The notes beneath the pieces were generated by a model. The model was not told the origin of the DNA. It did not search any database and was given only the letters and a program-made list of their open reading frames with translations. The position numbers and the translations under genes were made by a program. A stretch of DNA of 64,000 nt from Camarhynchus parvulus. Its lineage: Eukaryota > Chordata > Aves > Passeriformes > Thraupidae. The stretch lies in the NCBI RefSeq assembly GCF_901933205.1, contig NC_044581.1, positions 6,434,001 to 6,498,000 of the forward strand. The letters run 5' to 3'. Positions 1 to 12,770 of this stretch are shown in pieces. Position 1 is the stretch's first letter. Each line of letters starts with the position of its first letter.

Positions 1-125
1 TGCCAGCCCAGGGAGGGGGATCCCCCTGGCACAGAACCCCAGAACAGCCCCAGGGCACGGTGAAGGTTTAGCCAGCTGACTTTACCTACAGCCAGTGACC
101 AGGTGACCCGTGTGCCAGGACTCAC

Positions 126-3100
126 ATGGTTGCATTGGTGGTTCTGCCATCAATGGATTCATAGATGGGAATGGAGACGGGGCCGTAGTTGGTCCAGCTA
201 GCCAGGAGGATGGTCACCACACAGAAGATGGGGAGCCCTGGGTGGAAAGAGCAGAGTGAAGCAGGAGTAGGAGTGTAGTAGGAGTAGTAGAGGAGTAGGC
301 TGCCCTACTCCCTGGCCTTTGGACCTTCTGGAAGGACTTGCTGGCCCTTTCTCCCTGCACAGAGCACAAGCCAACATCCTCCCTCCCAAAGGGAAACCAG
401 GGATGGAACACACAGCAAGGGCACCTGGAATAAGCCCCAGCCTGGGAGGGAGTGGTGCTGTGCTGGCCCCAGCTGGGGACCTCCCAGGGCTGTGGAGCTT
501 TAGGCCATAAAAGATCACAAGATCTTCCTACCATGACCTGCAGCCCAGAGCATGGCAGAGAAGCATGGGCACTTCCTGCATCCAGCCCTGGGCTGTCCTG
601 GATGGTTCTTTCAGAAATAAAGGATCATATTACTATTTAAAGATCCCAAGTGGGGGTTCTCACAGGTCTCCATTGCTGGCTGATCCCCCAGGATGACCCA
701 CCCTTGCTTTAGCACCAGCTTCTGCTCTCAGCCTTCCAGGCTCCTCCTCCACCAAGGCTCTTGACAGACAGCTGCTCCCCACAGCTGTGTCTCCATCCCC
801 ATCCAGGCATCGCATCCAGTGGGAATGACCCACCCCAGTGCCCCTCAGGGGGTCTCTGCCCCCCCATGCTCACCCCAGCCAACCAGGCAGAGCTTGAGGA
901 GGAAATGGTCGTGGTAGGCGTTGAAGACTTCGATCACAAGCCTGTAGAGGTTGTAGCCCTCAATGCCCATCCAGGTGAGGCAGCTCAGGAGTGAGAAGTG
1001 CAGAAACAGCCCCCCAGCTCTGCAGACAGCCTCGCTGCTGCTGGCAGCCAAGTGCTCGGAGATGAGGAAGGTGATGTCCAGGAGGAAGATGGCAGCCAGC
1101 AGGTTCATGTGGATGTGCATGCTCGTGATCTGGTCTCGCTGTTTGCTTCTGCAGAACCAAAGGGAGCAGAACTCAGCACCCTGCCTGGCCAGCACCACTG
1201 GTGCCCACAGCACCCCACAGCCCTCATGGGGCACCTTGCCCCAGCAGAAGAGCAAGGAGACTCTGTGGTAGTGCCAGGGACTGAGACACCAACCCTACTG
1301 AGAGACCCCTCATCCCAAACCCAGCCCCTGCAGCTGACCCTGCACTGAAGATGCTCAGAGGGATGAAGCACTTTTCCTATGGAGAGGCTGAGCGAGTTTG
1401 GGTTGTGCAGCCTGGAGGAGGCTCCAGGGAGACCTTAAAGCACCTCCCAGTGCCTAAAGAGAGCTGGAAAGGGGCTTTGAACAAGGGCATGGAGTGACAG
1501 GACAAGGGGGAATGGCTTCAGTCTGAGCACAGGCTTAGTTTAGATATTCAGAAGAAATTCTGAGGGTGGTGAGGCCCTGGCACAGACTGCCAAGAGAAGT
1601 TGTGGCTGCCCCATCCCTGGAATTGTTCAAGGCCAGGCTGGATGGAGTTCTGAGCAATCTGGTGTAGTGGAAGGTGTCCCTGCCTGTGGCGGGGGGGCTG
1701 GAAATGAATGATCTTTCAGTCCCTTCCAACCCAAACCATTCTGTATTTTCATGATTCTAAGATTTCAGGTCTGAATCATCCCCTTAGGATCAGTGACATG
1801 ACTCAGGAGAAGACACTCATGTTCTCCTCCAGGTCCTTGAAAAGATCTTTGCAGACTTCTACTTGATACATCCATAAAAATCATTACTTCCAAAATCTTT
1901 GAAAAGAGCTGGTGTTTCTGAGCTCCCTGCAGGAGGCCTGACAGAGAGGGTGGGCCCTGGGCAGGAGAACTCTGCTTTCTTCAATCAAGGCTCCTTCATG
2001 ATGCTTCTATCCAGGCCACCAACTGCTTGGAGAGCTTGTGCCCACCCAGGGGTTCACAGCCAGGGACAGGACACAGCAGGGAGTGGGGGTGACCCATCAG
2101 ACTGTACCTGAAGTAGAGGAAGAAAATGGTGCAAATGGAAGCCAAAGCCGAGATCAGGCAGCCAACGTAGCTTATGATACTCAGGTAATTCCTGTGCACA
2201 GAGGTGATGTCTGGAGACGAAACCTGAGGAGGAGGAGGAGGAGGAGGAATGAGAGATGGTGAGGAAGAGCACCACTGGGAATGAAGTGAGGGATCTGAGG
2301 GAAGGTGCTACCCACCATGAGCACAGCAAAGTAGGTGAGGTGGTTGCACCTGCACTCTGTCTGGCTGCTCCCTGTCACTGTGGCACAGCCAGAGCTGTCC
2401 CAGCTCCCAGAACTGCCTGTGCAAGAGAAAGGGAGAGCATCTGGTGAGCAGCAGGAACATCTGCCATGGCCGAAAGGATCTTCAGGGCAAGGTGTCCATG
2501 GAAAGAGGGAGAAAAGAGTGGAGGGTCCCAGCTTGTCCCAGGCCAAACACACAACTCAAACAGCCCCCTCAGCACAGGAACGCATCCCTAGGGAAGGGGA
2601 AAGCTCTTAGCTTAGCTCTGGAGGGAAAAACCTGACATCAGCCCTGTGGCAATGACTTCTGGAGATGGAGTGAGGAAGGAAGGTGCAGAGCAACCTTCCC
2701 CCTGCTGGTGGGGCTGTGGTACCTTGGAAGAAGGGCCTGGCTTCCCTCCCGAGGGCAGGGGCACTCACCAGAGGTGTTCTCCTGCCAGAACACGCACACC
2801 GGGGTCACGTTCCTCTGCAACGACAGAACCACAGGCCCTGCTCAGGATGCAGCTGCGGGTTTGCTGCCTGCCCAGCACTTCTGATAGGGGACAGCACGGG
2901 GCAGGAGACAGATGGTCTCAGGAGACAAAATATGACTTGGATAAACCAGACTGCCCCTATGGTGGGAGTGGGCTCCAGGCAGAGACCACTCTGTTAACAA
3001 CTGATGGAGCAGATGCCTCCTTCCAGATCCTCTTTTCCAAACAAAGAGTTCAGCTTAGAGCAGGCACCTGGCAGGGCCATGATGAGCCAAGGGCCTGCTG

Positions 3101-5707
3101 ACACAGTGTGCCCCAGGCCTGGTGACAGTGCTGGATGTGACACATCTGCCATGAGGCACCTCCTGGAGAGGGGAGGGCAGTGCCAACCCTCAGTGCACAC
3201 AGCCAAGCCATGACTGTGACACAGCCCCAGAAGACACAGCAGACCCTGCTCAGGCTGGCCATGGGCATGGACCTGCTGGATTGTGAGCCCACCCTAGGCT
3301 GGCAGGGGCTGAGCCCTCCTTGCCCCTCATTCCTGGTGGGATCAGGTTCTGTGAGGCTGCTCCCCACCTACCGGGAGCTGGTCGTGGAAGAACGTGAGGA
3401 GCACTGGCTCGGAGAGGTTGGCCACCACTGTGTCCACCAGGGAGATGCTGACCACCTTGTCACCCAGCACGTGGCTGCTGTTTTCATCCTGTTGGAGAAG
3501 AGGGGCAGTGGCAGGGTGGGAAGGGAGAGCAGCCAGGTGTGAAGCAGAGGAGAGTGCCCGAGAAGAAGTTCCCATGACTTTACCCATCAAGCTTTTAGCT
3601 CATCTTTGAAGTCATCATCACTTTCTCCCAGTGAGCACCAGCCCCCTGGTCTGGTGGCACCCCTGCAGCCCAGGACCAGGGGACACCCAGCCTGCCATCC
3701 ACGTGGGCATTACCTGGAACATGGTCTGCCTGTTGATGTCCATGACGAGCACCCTGTGCTCCACCACCTCCTCCCTCTCCTCCACCATCATAAACAGGCT
3801 CCTTGGCAGGTCCACTGTGAATCCCTGGACCTCTCCACTCTCCTGCAAAGACAGATTCATCAGGAAAGAGGTGTAGAGAGAGCCTGATGGGCCAAGAGCA
3901 CTAGGCCAGAGTTTGCAGTACCCACCTCTCTCTGGGGAGCAAAGGTGAGGGGCTGAGGGGCCCGGCTGGGCTGCACCCTCAGGACGGTGGCGTGCACAGT
4001 GGCCTCCCCAAAGGTCTGGTTCTGCCCTTCCAGCTCCACCTTGGCCAGCATCCTCTCCAGCTCCCCGAGTTTGCTGCTGGGGAAGGGGCACAGTGAGCTG
4101 GGTGCAGCGGGGGTGCCTTGGCAGCAGCAGGAATGGGCTGAGCTGGAACTCACCGCCGGAGCCTCTGCTGCTCCCTGGCCCCCGGGCTGCTGCCAGGGGC
4201 TGGGCAAGGAGGCTGTCCAGGGCACTGAGCTGCTCCTCCACATCCTGCTCCCACACGGGCATGCTCTCTGCAGAGGCTGGGGGAAAGGAAATGCCGTGAA
4301 ATGCATGGGCACAATTGGCTTCCTGATGCCCCAAACTGACTGGCAGAGCCCTGGTGGGGGCAGAAAGCAGAGGCCTTCAAGGTGATCCCCAGCCAGGAAA
4401 GCTGACAGTGACCCCAACCCACAGGGCTTTCCTGCCGACCAGAACTCAGCTCCCACTGAGGCCGTGGGGACCTCATGGTGTAGACTGGACCCTGAGAAAC
4501 CACTCAAAGACCTCAATTTTCTGGGATTTTAGGCAGCATTTTGAAAATCTCCACCTTTATGGACGCTAGGTACCAGGCCTGTCTTTGGGCTGCTTCTAGA
4601 AAACCTACATCACCTTCAGCTATCTTCACATCACCAGGCTAAACCACACACTGGGAAACAACCAGTGCTCTGATGCTGCCTAGGGAACAAGCTGGGGATA
4701 AAACAACCCTTAAATTTCCTTAAAATGACATTAAATTGCATTTACCAGGGAAGAAGTATTCAGCTTTAGCATCCAGGGAGGTGTTCTTCCCACCCTTTAT
4801 GATATAGGACACATTGAAGATGTTGGCTCTGGTTCTTTCAGTCTTCTGACTCTCCTGTCCCCAGGGGATGCTGCTGGCTGTGTCCCCACCCAGGGGGATG
4901 CTGTGCTTCCCATACACCAGCTGCAGGCTCCTGTTGGACTCGAACCAGAAGATGCAGAAGCGGTACCTGCCCAAGGTGGGGGGCAACCTGTACTTGTAGT
5001 AAGAGCTTCTCCTGCTGGGCAAAAAGGGCTTTTTTATGATCAGAGCCTGGGCTGTGTTCTCGATGGAGATGGTGGCGGGGCCGTGCTGGAAGATGGCAGA
5101 GCTCTCCTGGGTCTGGTTCCGGTCACCACAGAAGCGAAAATCCTCCTCCCTGTGGCCACTGGCTCCCAGCCCTGCGTTGTACAGGCACACAGAGCCAGCA
5201 GATCAGATGCAGGACAGCCAGCCCTGCAAGCACCCCAGCCCTGCAGCAGCTGTCACACGTGGCATGCCAGGCTCTCCACCCCAGTCATCCCAACCCTGTC
5301 ACTCCTGCGGGCTGAGTGACACCAGCCACGTCCCCAGTGTCACTGCCACGCTGCCAGGGGCTGACAGGGCCCTTTGGGCAACGGGACCTCCTGTCCTTCA
5401 GGGACACCCTCTCCCATCTGCCACCACCCACATCAACAGACCAGCCCATTCCCAGGAGAATGGATGGATGGAGGCCACCTCCTCTCCCTGGAAAGGAGAC
5501 ATTCTGCCCAAGAGACCCACCAGAGGCACATCATCCTAGGAGATGCTTTACTTCTGTGGAAGCTTTGGTTGCACACATCTCATGGTGCCCCCAGCCAATG
5601 TTTTGGGGCTGCCAGTTACTCCCAGCAACCCAAACCCAGCTCAGCATCCCAAGGCAGGACAGTCTACCTTGGAGAAGGGAGAGAAGGAGCAGGGAGAGGA
5701 CCTTCAT
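126..5707 (-). CDS. ADGRG1: Adhesion G protein-coupled receptor G1 (GPR56), 3' end cut by the window edge
   Basis: Adhesion GPCR of the cell surface. In mammals it binds collagen III and transglutaminase 2, couples to G12/13, and acts in cortex, myelin and lymphocytes. Eleven coding exons read on the minus strand: 5707-5668 (signal peptide [12 protein letters not shown]), 5171-4746 (PLL domain with [15 protein letters not shown]), 4276-4154, 4076-3926, 3842-3714, 3488-3372 and 2814-2769 (GAIN domain), 2416-2316 (GPS with [13 protein letters not shown]), 2223-2108 (TM1), 1148-874 (TM2 to the TM3/4 region, [12 protein letters not shown] and [11 protein letters not shown]) and 237-126 (TM4/ECL2). 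The predicted autocleavage lies between Leu (2339-2337) and Thr (2336-2334), freeing the tethered agonist TYFAVLM. The first coding exon has a good acceptor at 5753, leaving 46 nt of 5'UTR there, so an upstream noncoding exon is expected. TM5-TM7 and the tail lie beyond base 1. All junction phases agree except exon 3 to exon 4, which is off by one base. Identity is firm from the PLL, GPS and TM sequences. Confidence 0.93.
1366..1760 (+). mobile_element. CR1 LINE 3' fragment in ADGRG1 intron
   Basis: Typical avian CR1 3' end: 'gagaggctgagcgagtttgg', 'ggccaggctggatggagttc', 'cagtcccttccaacccaaac' and a terminal attctgtatttt..atgattcta. It is 5'-truncated and reads plus, so antisense to ADGRG1. 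It lies in the intron between the TM1 exon and the TM2 exon. Confidence 0.9.
2226..2250. repeat. (GGA)n microsatellite forming a splice-acceptor tract
   Basis: A run of GAG/GGA triplets lies immediately upstream (minus sense) of the ADGRG1 TM1 exon. On the gene's strand it is (CTC)n ending in CAG, so the polypyrimidine tract of that acceptor is itself a microsatellite. Confidence 0.75.
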
Positions 5708-5759
5708 CCTGGGCAGCTCTACCTTGGCCTGGCCTTCAAGGAGACAGCAGAGCCTGAAA

Positions 5760-8700
5760 GGGTACAAAGGGAAAGGACCACATGAGTATTTGGGTATCCC
5801 CCATGCCATGAGGGCAGGGATGAGAGCAAAGGCTGTGCAGGTGGGGCACAGCCAGTGTCACAGCCAGCTCCCTGTTGCCTCTGCCTCCAGAGGAGCCAGG
5901 ATCACTGGGCACCCAAGCTGGCTGTGGGCTGGAAGGATGGCAGAGGCTGGGAGCCCCTGAGCTCTTAGCATGGAGAGGGTGCCCCAGCTCTCCAACCCAA
6001 GAGCCCACACAGGAGGGGTCCCCAGGGTGCCCCAGCACTCCAAACAAAGAATCCACACAGGAGGGGTCCCCTCTTCCGCTCTCAGCCCCACATCTCAGTG
6101 AACACCCTGACTTATCAGAAATGATAGGAACAGAAGGAAATTGTGGTTTCCTAATTAGCCAGCCCTGAAATTATTTTCTTGGATGTTTTCAGCTCCTGCA
6201 GATTAGCTGAGGAGCTGGGCACATTGCAAACCACCCCATCATTGCAGCCTGCAGAAACAGGCTCTCCCAGGCACATCCAGCCAGCGCAGCAGCCGTGACT
6301 GCCCAAATCTGCTGCTCACAACCAGCTGGGCCACATCCTGCACAGCCCCTTTGCCCATCCCTTCATCTGCCACTCGGCTCCACCGCCCTTTTCTTTATCT
6401 TTGCACGAGGAAAGGCTTCTGTCACCTACACCAGGCCAGCACTGAGCACCCTCAAGTGCTGCCACACCCCTGCGCTCACCCAGCCACTGCCTTCACCCTT
6501 ACAGCTTTTGTCACTGTGCTTTCCGCCTGCCCCAGGCCACAAACTGCACCTCCAGCTCTGCTGGGATGCACAAAGTGTCGCTTCCTCCTCACCCTGCTGT
6601 CACTTCAACCGTGGCACACACCCTGCCAGGGTCTGTACCCCGCAGAAGCTCCCCAGGGTGGGACAGCATTGGTGGAGCTGTCAGAGCAGCTGGCCCAGCG
6701 CAACTCTTCTCCGTGCCCAAAGTGAAGCCAGCACCCTTGGCCACTGCTGCACCCCCTCCTGCACTGCCCTCAAACAGCCCCCCAAACGCCACCAAGAGGC
6801 CAAAACTGTTTTGTTTGCTGTGAGTTGGTGCTGGGGCACCAACCAGCATCACCTGCAAAGGCGTACAGCTCTCCCAGATGCTCAAGGCTCATCAGATGCT
6901 CAATAACTTGTTAGCAGATTTCTCCCACCAGCACGGGCTTTTCTGGAAGTTTCTCTAGCCAGCACAGATCCTGCACGGGTGTACAGCCCACTCCCTATCC
7001 TTCCCCCCCTGTTTCTTGTGGCAATTTATCATCAGCAGACGGGGGCTTTGGGTTGTTAATTAACCTGTGCTGTGGCTGTAGCTAAGTGACACTAACGAGG
7101 TGTCCCAGTGTGAGCTGGGAGGGTTTGGCACAGACATGACTTGGCAGGAGTAAATGGATTTGGTGGGGCTGGCACCCCAGTGCCTTGCCACACACTGAGG
7201 AATCTCACCTATATATCCAAAAAACACGGAGTTGGGGTGGCAAAATGCTGTGGGTGATGGAAAACACCTGGAGCACGTAAAAGCAATGGAGCTTCAACCA
7301 TGTTGAGGCAGCACAGAGCTGGCAGGGCAATAAAGCATCGCCTCTGGATGGGGAGTGCTGAATCCTAATGAGGCCTCAGCCCATCCCACTGTGCTGACAT
7401 CCTTAAGGTTTAATTGGGAAGGTTGGAGGAGAGGATCAGCCCCTTTCAGTGTTACTCAGCTGGGACCAGAAATCCCTGTGGGAAGCAGGGTGGGGGAGCC
7501 GGTATTTCAGTATTTCCCCTCTGAGCCCTGCGTTCTCCTGCTGGCCCGGCGCTGATTGCCACTTCCTGAGCTGAACAATAGCGAGAGAAAATCCCCTGAA
7601 AATGGTTTCACTGTGAGAAACCAGGGCTTCCATCCACACTGGCAGTACGCACAGCAAAGGGAGCAGGATGTGCTGGGTTCTCATCAGGCCTGAATCCTGC
7701 CTCGTCATCTTCCCATGCCCGCATGGCAGAGGGGAAAAATTCCTGGCTTGGCCTCAAAATCAACCAGATCATGCACAAAGAGGTGCCAGACACTCAGCCA
7801 GGGCTGCACAGCTTGGAGCAGGCTCCCTTATCAGCAGAGAGGGAGGCTTATTCCTGGGCACCAGTTCTTATCCTCCCATCACCATTAACATACTGGCCTT
7901 GGGAAGAAAAGCCAAAGCATTATACTGAGGTCTCTAAACCTCAGGTGAATGGAGGGCAGGGGGAAAAAGACTTAAAACCCTACAAACAAAAGGTGTTTAC
8001 TACAACCTTACTGCCTTCTGGGTGACTTGAGGAGGTATTTAAGCTGGTATTTAAGCTTTTGGAGGTGGCACGTGGCTTTTGGACATGACGTTTTTCCCAA
8101 GGAGAAGGGAAGATGCTCTGATGACTCAAACAAACACAGGAAGCAGGGAGATCCAGGAGCTTTTATCTGTTTTCCTTCCAGCTCCGTTAGGAAAGTGACG
8201 CTCTGTTCCTCGAGTGTGAGTGGGGCTGAAGCTCATCACCGCAGTGGTTACTCAGGCAGCACTCAGCAGCAAGATGAGGAAACTGTGGCACAGAGAGGCA
8301 AGCCAGGACGGGCCCCTGGAGATGCAAAACAGCTTTGCACAACCAGCCCCTCATCGTAGGGACCATAAACAATGTGCCCTGGGTCTGGAGCTGCACAGGA
8401 TGTGAGGACCCCATGGGGGTCCCCCTGCAAAGGGATGCCCCAGTGTCAGCATCTGAGTGCTTCACAAAGTGCCCTTGTCCTTGGCCAGTGGTACATGCCC
8501 ACAGCGCCAGCCTCACATTATTCATGGCATTGGCATGTGATTCCCAGCACCAGTGGGCTTGGCTAGTGCCCAGGGAGTCGAGGGGCAGCTGCACTGTGCC
8601 AGAAGCCTGGCACTGCCAAGCTGTGCCATGGGGTGCTTCAGCTTTTCCCGGGCCATGGCACTGCACAGAACACCCAGCAGCACCTTCAAGATGAGCCTTG

Positions 8701-10150
8701 CCAGCAGGATGAAACCAGATCTGATGGAGATTCCCACGGGAACGGCACAACTCCCTGCCAGATCTGCTCTTTGCCAGCCACTGGCAGCCATCCCTCCCCA
8801 CAAAGGCTGGCATCCCTCCCCACAAAGGCTGGCATCCCTCCACAAAGGTGGGCAGAGCCAAGGGGAGGCTGGCACAGGCGCCTGCCAGTGCCTGGGGCTC
8901 CTGGGACGGAGCATTTGCTTAGAGCTGGGTCTTGACATTCAAAACTTTTTTTAAAATTTCCATTTCCTAAAAAACACCACAAAGAGAAGTACCACAGTGA
9001 ACTAACCCCGTACTTCCTCCAGTGCCAGGGCAACACAGCACCTGGCTCAGCCACACATGAGGCCTTGTGGCTCCAGCAGCCGCCACAGACACTCTGCAAA
9101 GGACCAGGTACATCCACACTGGGCTGAGGCTGACGTGACACGGTTACAACGCAGTGCAAGGACATCTCTGGCCACAGGACTACAGACAGTTGTCCCTGCC
9201 ACACACTCCCACCACAGAGTCTTCTTTGAGAGCAGCTCCATTTCTCCTCCTGCACATCCCCCTTCCAAATCACTCCTTTGGGTTTCAAACAGCTCCCAAA
9301 ACACCCTGTGCAGCTCCTCATGGCCTGCCTGTGCTGCAGGTGCCAGGCAAGGGAGGTGCAGAGCAGTAGCTCAGGTTTGACCACCCCAAATCAGGGTCCC
9401 AGGTATTTGGCACAGAAAACAAGGTGCTGGAGCCTAAGAAGGGCAAAGTCTGCAGCACCCAAGGAGCCAGGTGACAGACTGTGGGCCTCCCAGATTCCTG
9501 CCAAAGCCCAGCTGTCGGGTAAGGAGCTGGTGAGTCCAAGAGCTCCTGAAAAGCAGGCGCCAGCAGGCTGAGCCCAGCTGGTCCCGTGCAGACATTGGCA
9601 TGCTGGGAGCGACCCAGCCTGCTGCCTGTGAACCACAGAGCTCTGCCCCTGCACCCACGGGTGCCACCTCAAGGTGCAGGGATGGCCAAACCCAGGGATC
9701 TCCCTTCAGCCAACACACAGTTGCTCCAAACCTGTTCCTCTGCAAATAGCAGCCCCCAGGCCGCAGGATTAAGAGCTGGACTGTAACCAAGTACATTTTC
9801 AGGCCTTGGCTTAATTCACGTGGGAGCTGTGAACCCAGCAAGGGACACGGCAAACCCCCCTGTGGCTGCAGTCCCGGTCTCAAAGGATTTGCCCCCTTCC
9901 CATCTCTGCAACACTCCCGGCTCCCTGCTGGTGGGGATGGGGGGGTGGGGGGGTTACTGCAGCCCTCAGACCATGAAATGAGCTTTGGCTGCCTTCCCTC
10001 CACAACAGCCATTCGGACTTGCTGCCAGGAGGTTATTCCAGGAGACTTCATTTCAATTCTCCAGCTGGTCTCTCTGAGCTTTGCTGGTCTCTCTGGAGGG
10101 GCAGCACAGACAGTGGGTAGAGACCACCCCAAGCATCCTACATCCCATAT
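5760..10150. other. Intergenic or ADGRG1 first-intron sequence, no gene seen
   Basis: I found no ORF with recognisable protein content and no exon series. The sequence is moderately GC-rich. It may belong to the first intron of ADGRG1 if that gene starts at the 10-11.6 kb CpG island. A small three-copy repeat is listed separately. Confidence 0.5.
8786..8850. repeat. Short tandem repeat, about 22 bp unit
   Basis: Three imperfect copies of a unit like 'ggcatccctccccacaaa' lie head to tail. It does not code for anything I recognise. Confidence 0.7.
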
Positions 10151-10199
10151 CCCGCAGAGACATGCCAGGACCGGCAGGAACAAACGGGGATGTTGCAGG

Positions 10200-11580
10200 A
10201 GGAATCCCCCCAAAAGGCATTTTAGGGAAGGGAGATCACCCTGTCGAGACATGCCGGCGATCCCACGGGATGCTGCACCCTCCGCCGGGAGGGAGGAGAG
10301 GAAGGAACGAGGTGTGCTGGTGGTTCCCATAAAGTGGAAGCAATGGCCACACACCGGCCGGGGCTTCGTGGAGCTCAGCTCTGCCGCTGGCAGCAGAGCC
10401 GGTCCCGGGCAGCTCCGGGGGCTTTGTGGTGCCATGGCCCGGGAGCCCAGCCTGGCTGCGGGGCAGGCGAGAGCGAGCCCCATGGAGCAGGGATGAGGGT
10501 CGGTTTCGCAGATCACTGGCACCACGGCCACGAGCAGAGTCCCTGCCCAGCCCGGGCAGGGCATCACCCCCAGCGCTGCGCCCCCGCACCCGGAGCGGGG
10601 TGCTGCTCAGCCCCCATAGAGCCCCCTCCGCTCCATCCATCCGGGCTGCTCCCTGCCCGAGCAAGCCGGGGCGCTGCCCGGTGCCACCGTCCGCACGGAG
10701 CCCCCCAGCCCCGCTGGGCGCCCACCCCATTCACTCCCGTACCCCCGCTCCGCCGAGCCCGAGCGCCGCAGCATCCCCTCGGCTCCTGGTGCCGGCAAAC
10801 GCCCCTCAGCGCGGCCTCTGGGACCCCCACGGCGGGCACCGGGCTCCGCAATCCTCCCCCGTCCCGGCTCAACCGCTCCCCGTTGCTTCCATACCTGGAG
10901 TCGGTGCGGGCTCGGCTCGGCACGGCTCGGCACCGCCCGGCACGGCCCGGCTCCGCTCGGCTGGTACCGCGCGGCTCAGCAGCCCCGCACAGCTCCGCCC
11001 GGCTCCGCGCAGCTGGGCTGGCCCGGCTCGGCACGGCTCGGCCCCGCTGCCCCGCGCACCTCCGAGCGCGCCTGCCTCAGCGCGGTGCCCCGGGAGCCGC
11101 GCCCCGCCCCGTCCCCCCGCGGCCGGTGACTCAGCGGGGCGGTACCGGCACCGCTCCCCCCGCACCGACCCCTCCGAGACCCCCGAGATCGCTGCGGGGT
11201 CACCGCCGCCCGTCACGGCACCTGCCCGCTTCTGCTCTGCCCGCTTCGGTTCAGCTCGGCGCGGCTCTCAGCACCTCCAGCCCGGTTCGGCTCAGAGCGG
11301 TATCCCGGGACCGGCGGCCCCGTTCCCGGTGAGACCCCCGGGGATCGCTGCCCTCGGTCACGGCGCTGCCCAGCGAGCCCCGGGCCGGCAGCACCGGGGG
11401 CTGCGTCCCCCCCGGGCCGGTACCGGCCCCGGCACCGCCGTGGGCTGGGGGAGCTCGGCTGGGCACAGCCGGGCGTGCCGCGTCCCGTCGCCCTTCAGCT
11501 GCGGGCTGGCGGGCGTCCAGCGGCGGAGCCAGCAGGCTGCACGCCTGACTGCCAACGGGATTAAAAAATAACAATTAATG
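10200..11580. promoter_or_regulatory. CpG island, candidate ADGRG1 promoter and noncoding first exon
   Basis: Very CpG-dense sequence with degenerate 'ggctcggcacggctcgg' motifs. It lies upstream of ADGRG1 in gene sense, and no coding gene starts within it. On the minus strand there is a consensus donor, CTCCAG|GTATGG, with the exon side ending at 10895. This could end a noncoding first exon that splices to the acceptor at 5753. Plus-strand donors such as the one near 11330 also exist, so direction is uncertain. Long ORFs here are artefacts of GC content. Confidence 0.45.
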
Positions 11581-12770
11581 GGAAAGCAGCCGGGACGGAG
11601 TGTCCCGGTGACCCCTGTCCCGCTCCCTGGATGTGAGGGAGGAAAGGAGCAGGGCAAGGAGCCCAGATCACAGGAGGGGGATACACAGCGCTCTCCTGGA
11701 GCAGGTGGAATGGGGAGTGGGGTGTAGAGCCTGGCCGCGACCACAGCGCCCTCAGCACCCACCCCAGGGCCGGAGATGGTGGAGATGGGCACCCCGGGGC
11801 TGCAGGCAGCGCTGTGGGAGCGGGTAAAGCCGCTCCTGCAGCGCCTGCACCCAGCCCTTTGTGTGTGCCCCGGGAACAGCCGGGCTGGAGAAAGCCCAGA
11901 CGCAGGGAGAGGAGGGAGCAGGGCGGGGGGGAGAGCTCCGGGAAGTGCCCTGGGTAAATAGTTGCTCTTGCAGATATTTTCAATGGCTTGAATGAGACTT
12001 TTCTTTCTGCAAGGGGGAAGGGTGTAAACAACTTCCCTCTCCAGCAGGGAAGGTGATGGACCTTGATCCACGAGGATTGTGCCACCGCGGGTGCCATGGC
12101 GGCTTTGGGATCCTGCAGAAGGGGACATCCCGCAGTTTACATCCCCCCACTGGCTGAATTTCCAGCTCCAAGCCTCAGTTTCCCTGGCTGCCACGGGACA
12201 AGGCTCCCACGGGAAGCAGCTCACATGGCTGGAGCGTGGCTAAAGCGGCCGGACCGTGGCTAACAGAGCTGCCTTTGAAGTCCGGCCGTCCCCACGCCTC
12301 GGGGAGCCGGGCGAGCTCTCAAACGCGCGCTCAATCCGCCAGAGCCGCGGGAGCATCGCTGGGAGCCAAACCTCCCTCCCACCGCGGGTCATCCCGACCG
12401 GCTCCTTGGGGAAACGCCATAAATCCACCTCCCGGGAATAGCCCTGCTGAACCCAGCATCAGGCTCTCCTGGAGAGGGGAGTTAGGTGCAGACCCCTCGC
12501 ACCAGCGAGGAAAGGATTTTTTGCTGCTGCTCGTGGAACAAAGAGTCTTTTTTCTGCATTCGATGTTATCAGAAGTTATTTTTAGGTCAACGCCTGCACT
12601 TGCTGGTGTTGTCGGGATTATCTCTGAGTCGACAGACCTTCAAAGACTCTGCCTGAGTACGAAGAGGGAGGAAATCCTTGTGTTGTCTCCTGGAAGGGAC
12701 ATTTGCCCTTGTACTCGGCCTGATAAGGGTGTATTGCTTCAACTGGGGAATTCCTATGAAAGCCCTACAA
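11580..12770. other. Flank of CpG island, no gene seen
   Basis: GC-rich at the left and fading towards AT-rich at 12.5 kb. No supported exon, RNA gene or clear repeat was recognised. Confidence 0.45.

Noticed and set aside
9434..10567. 377-codon open frame on minus
   Set aside because: No recognisable domain and no conserved start. It passes from unique DNA into the CpG island.
10426..11571. 381-codon open frame on plus across the 10-11.6 kb CpG island
   Set aside because: Low-complexity composition with no homologous motif. Absence of stops follows from GC content.
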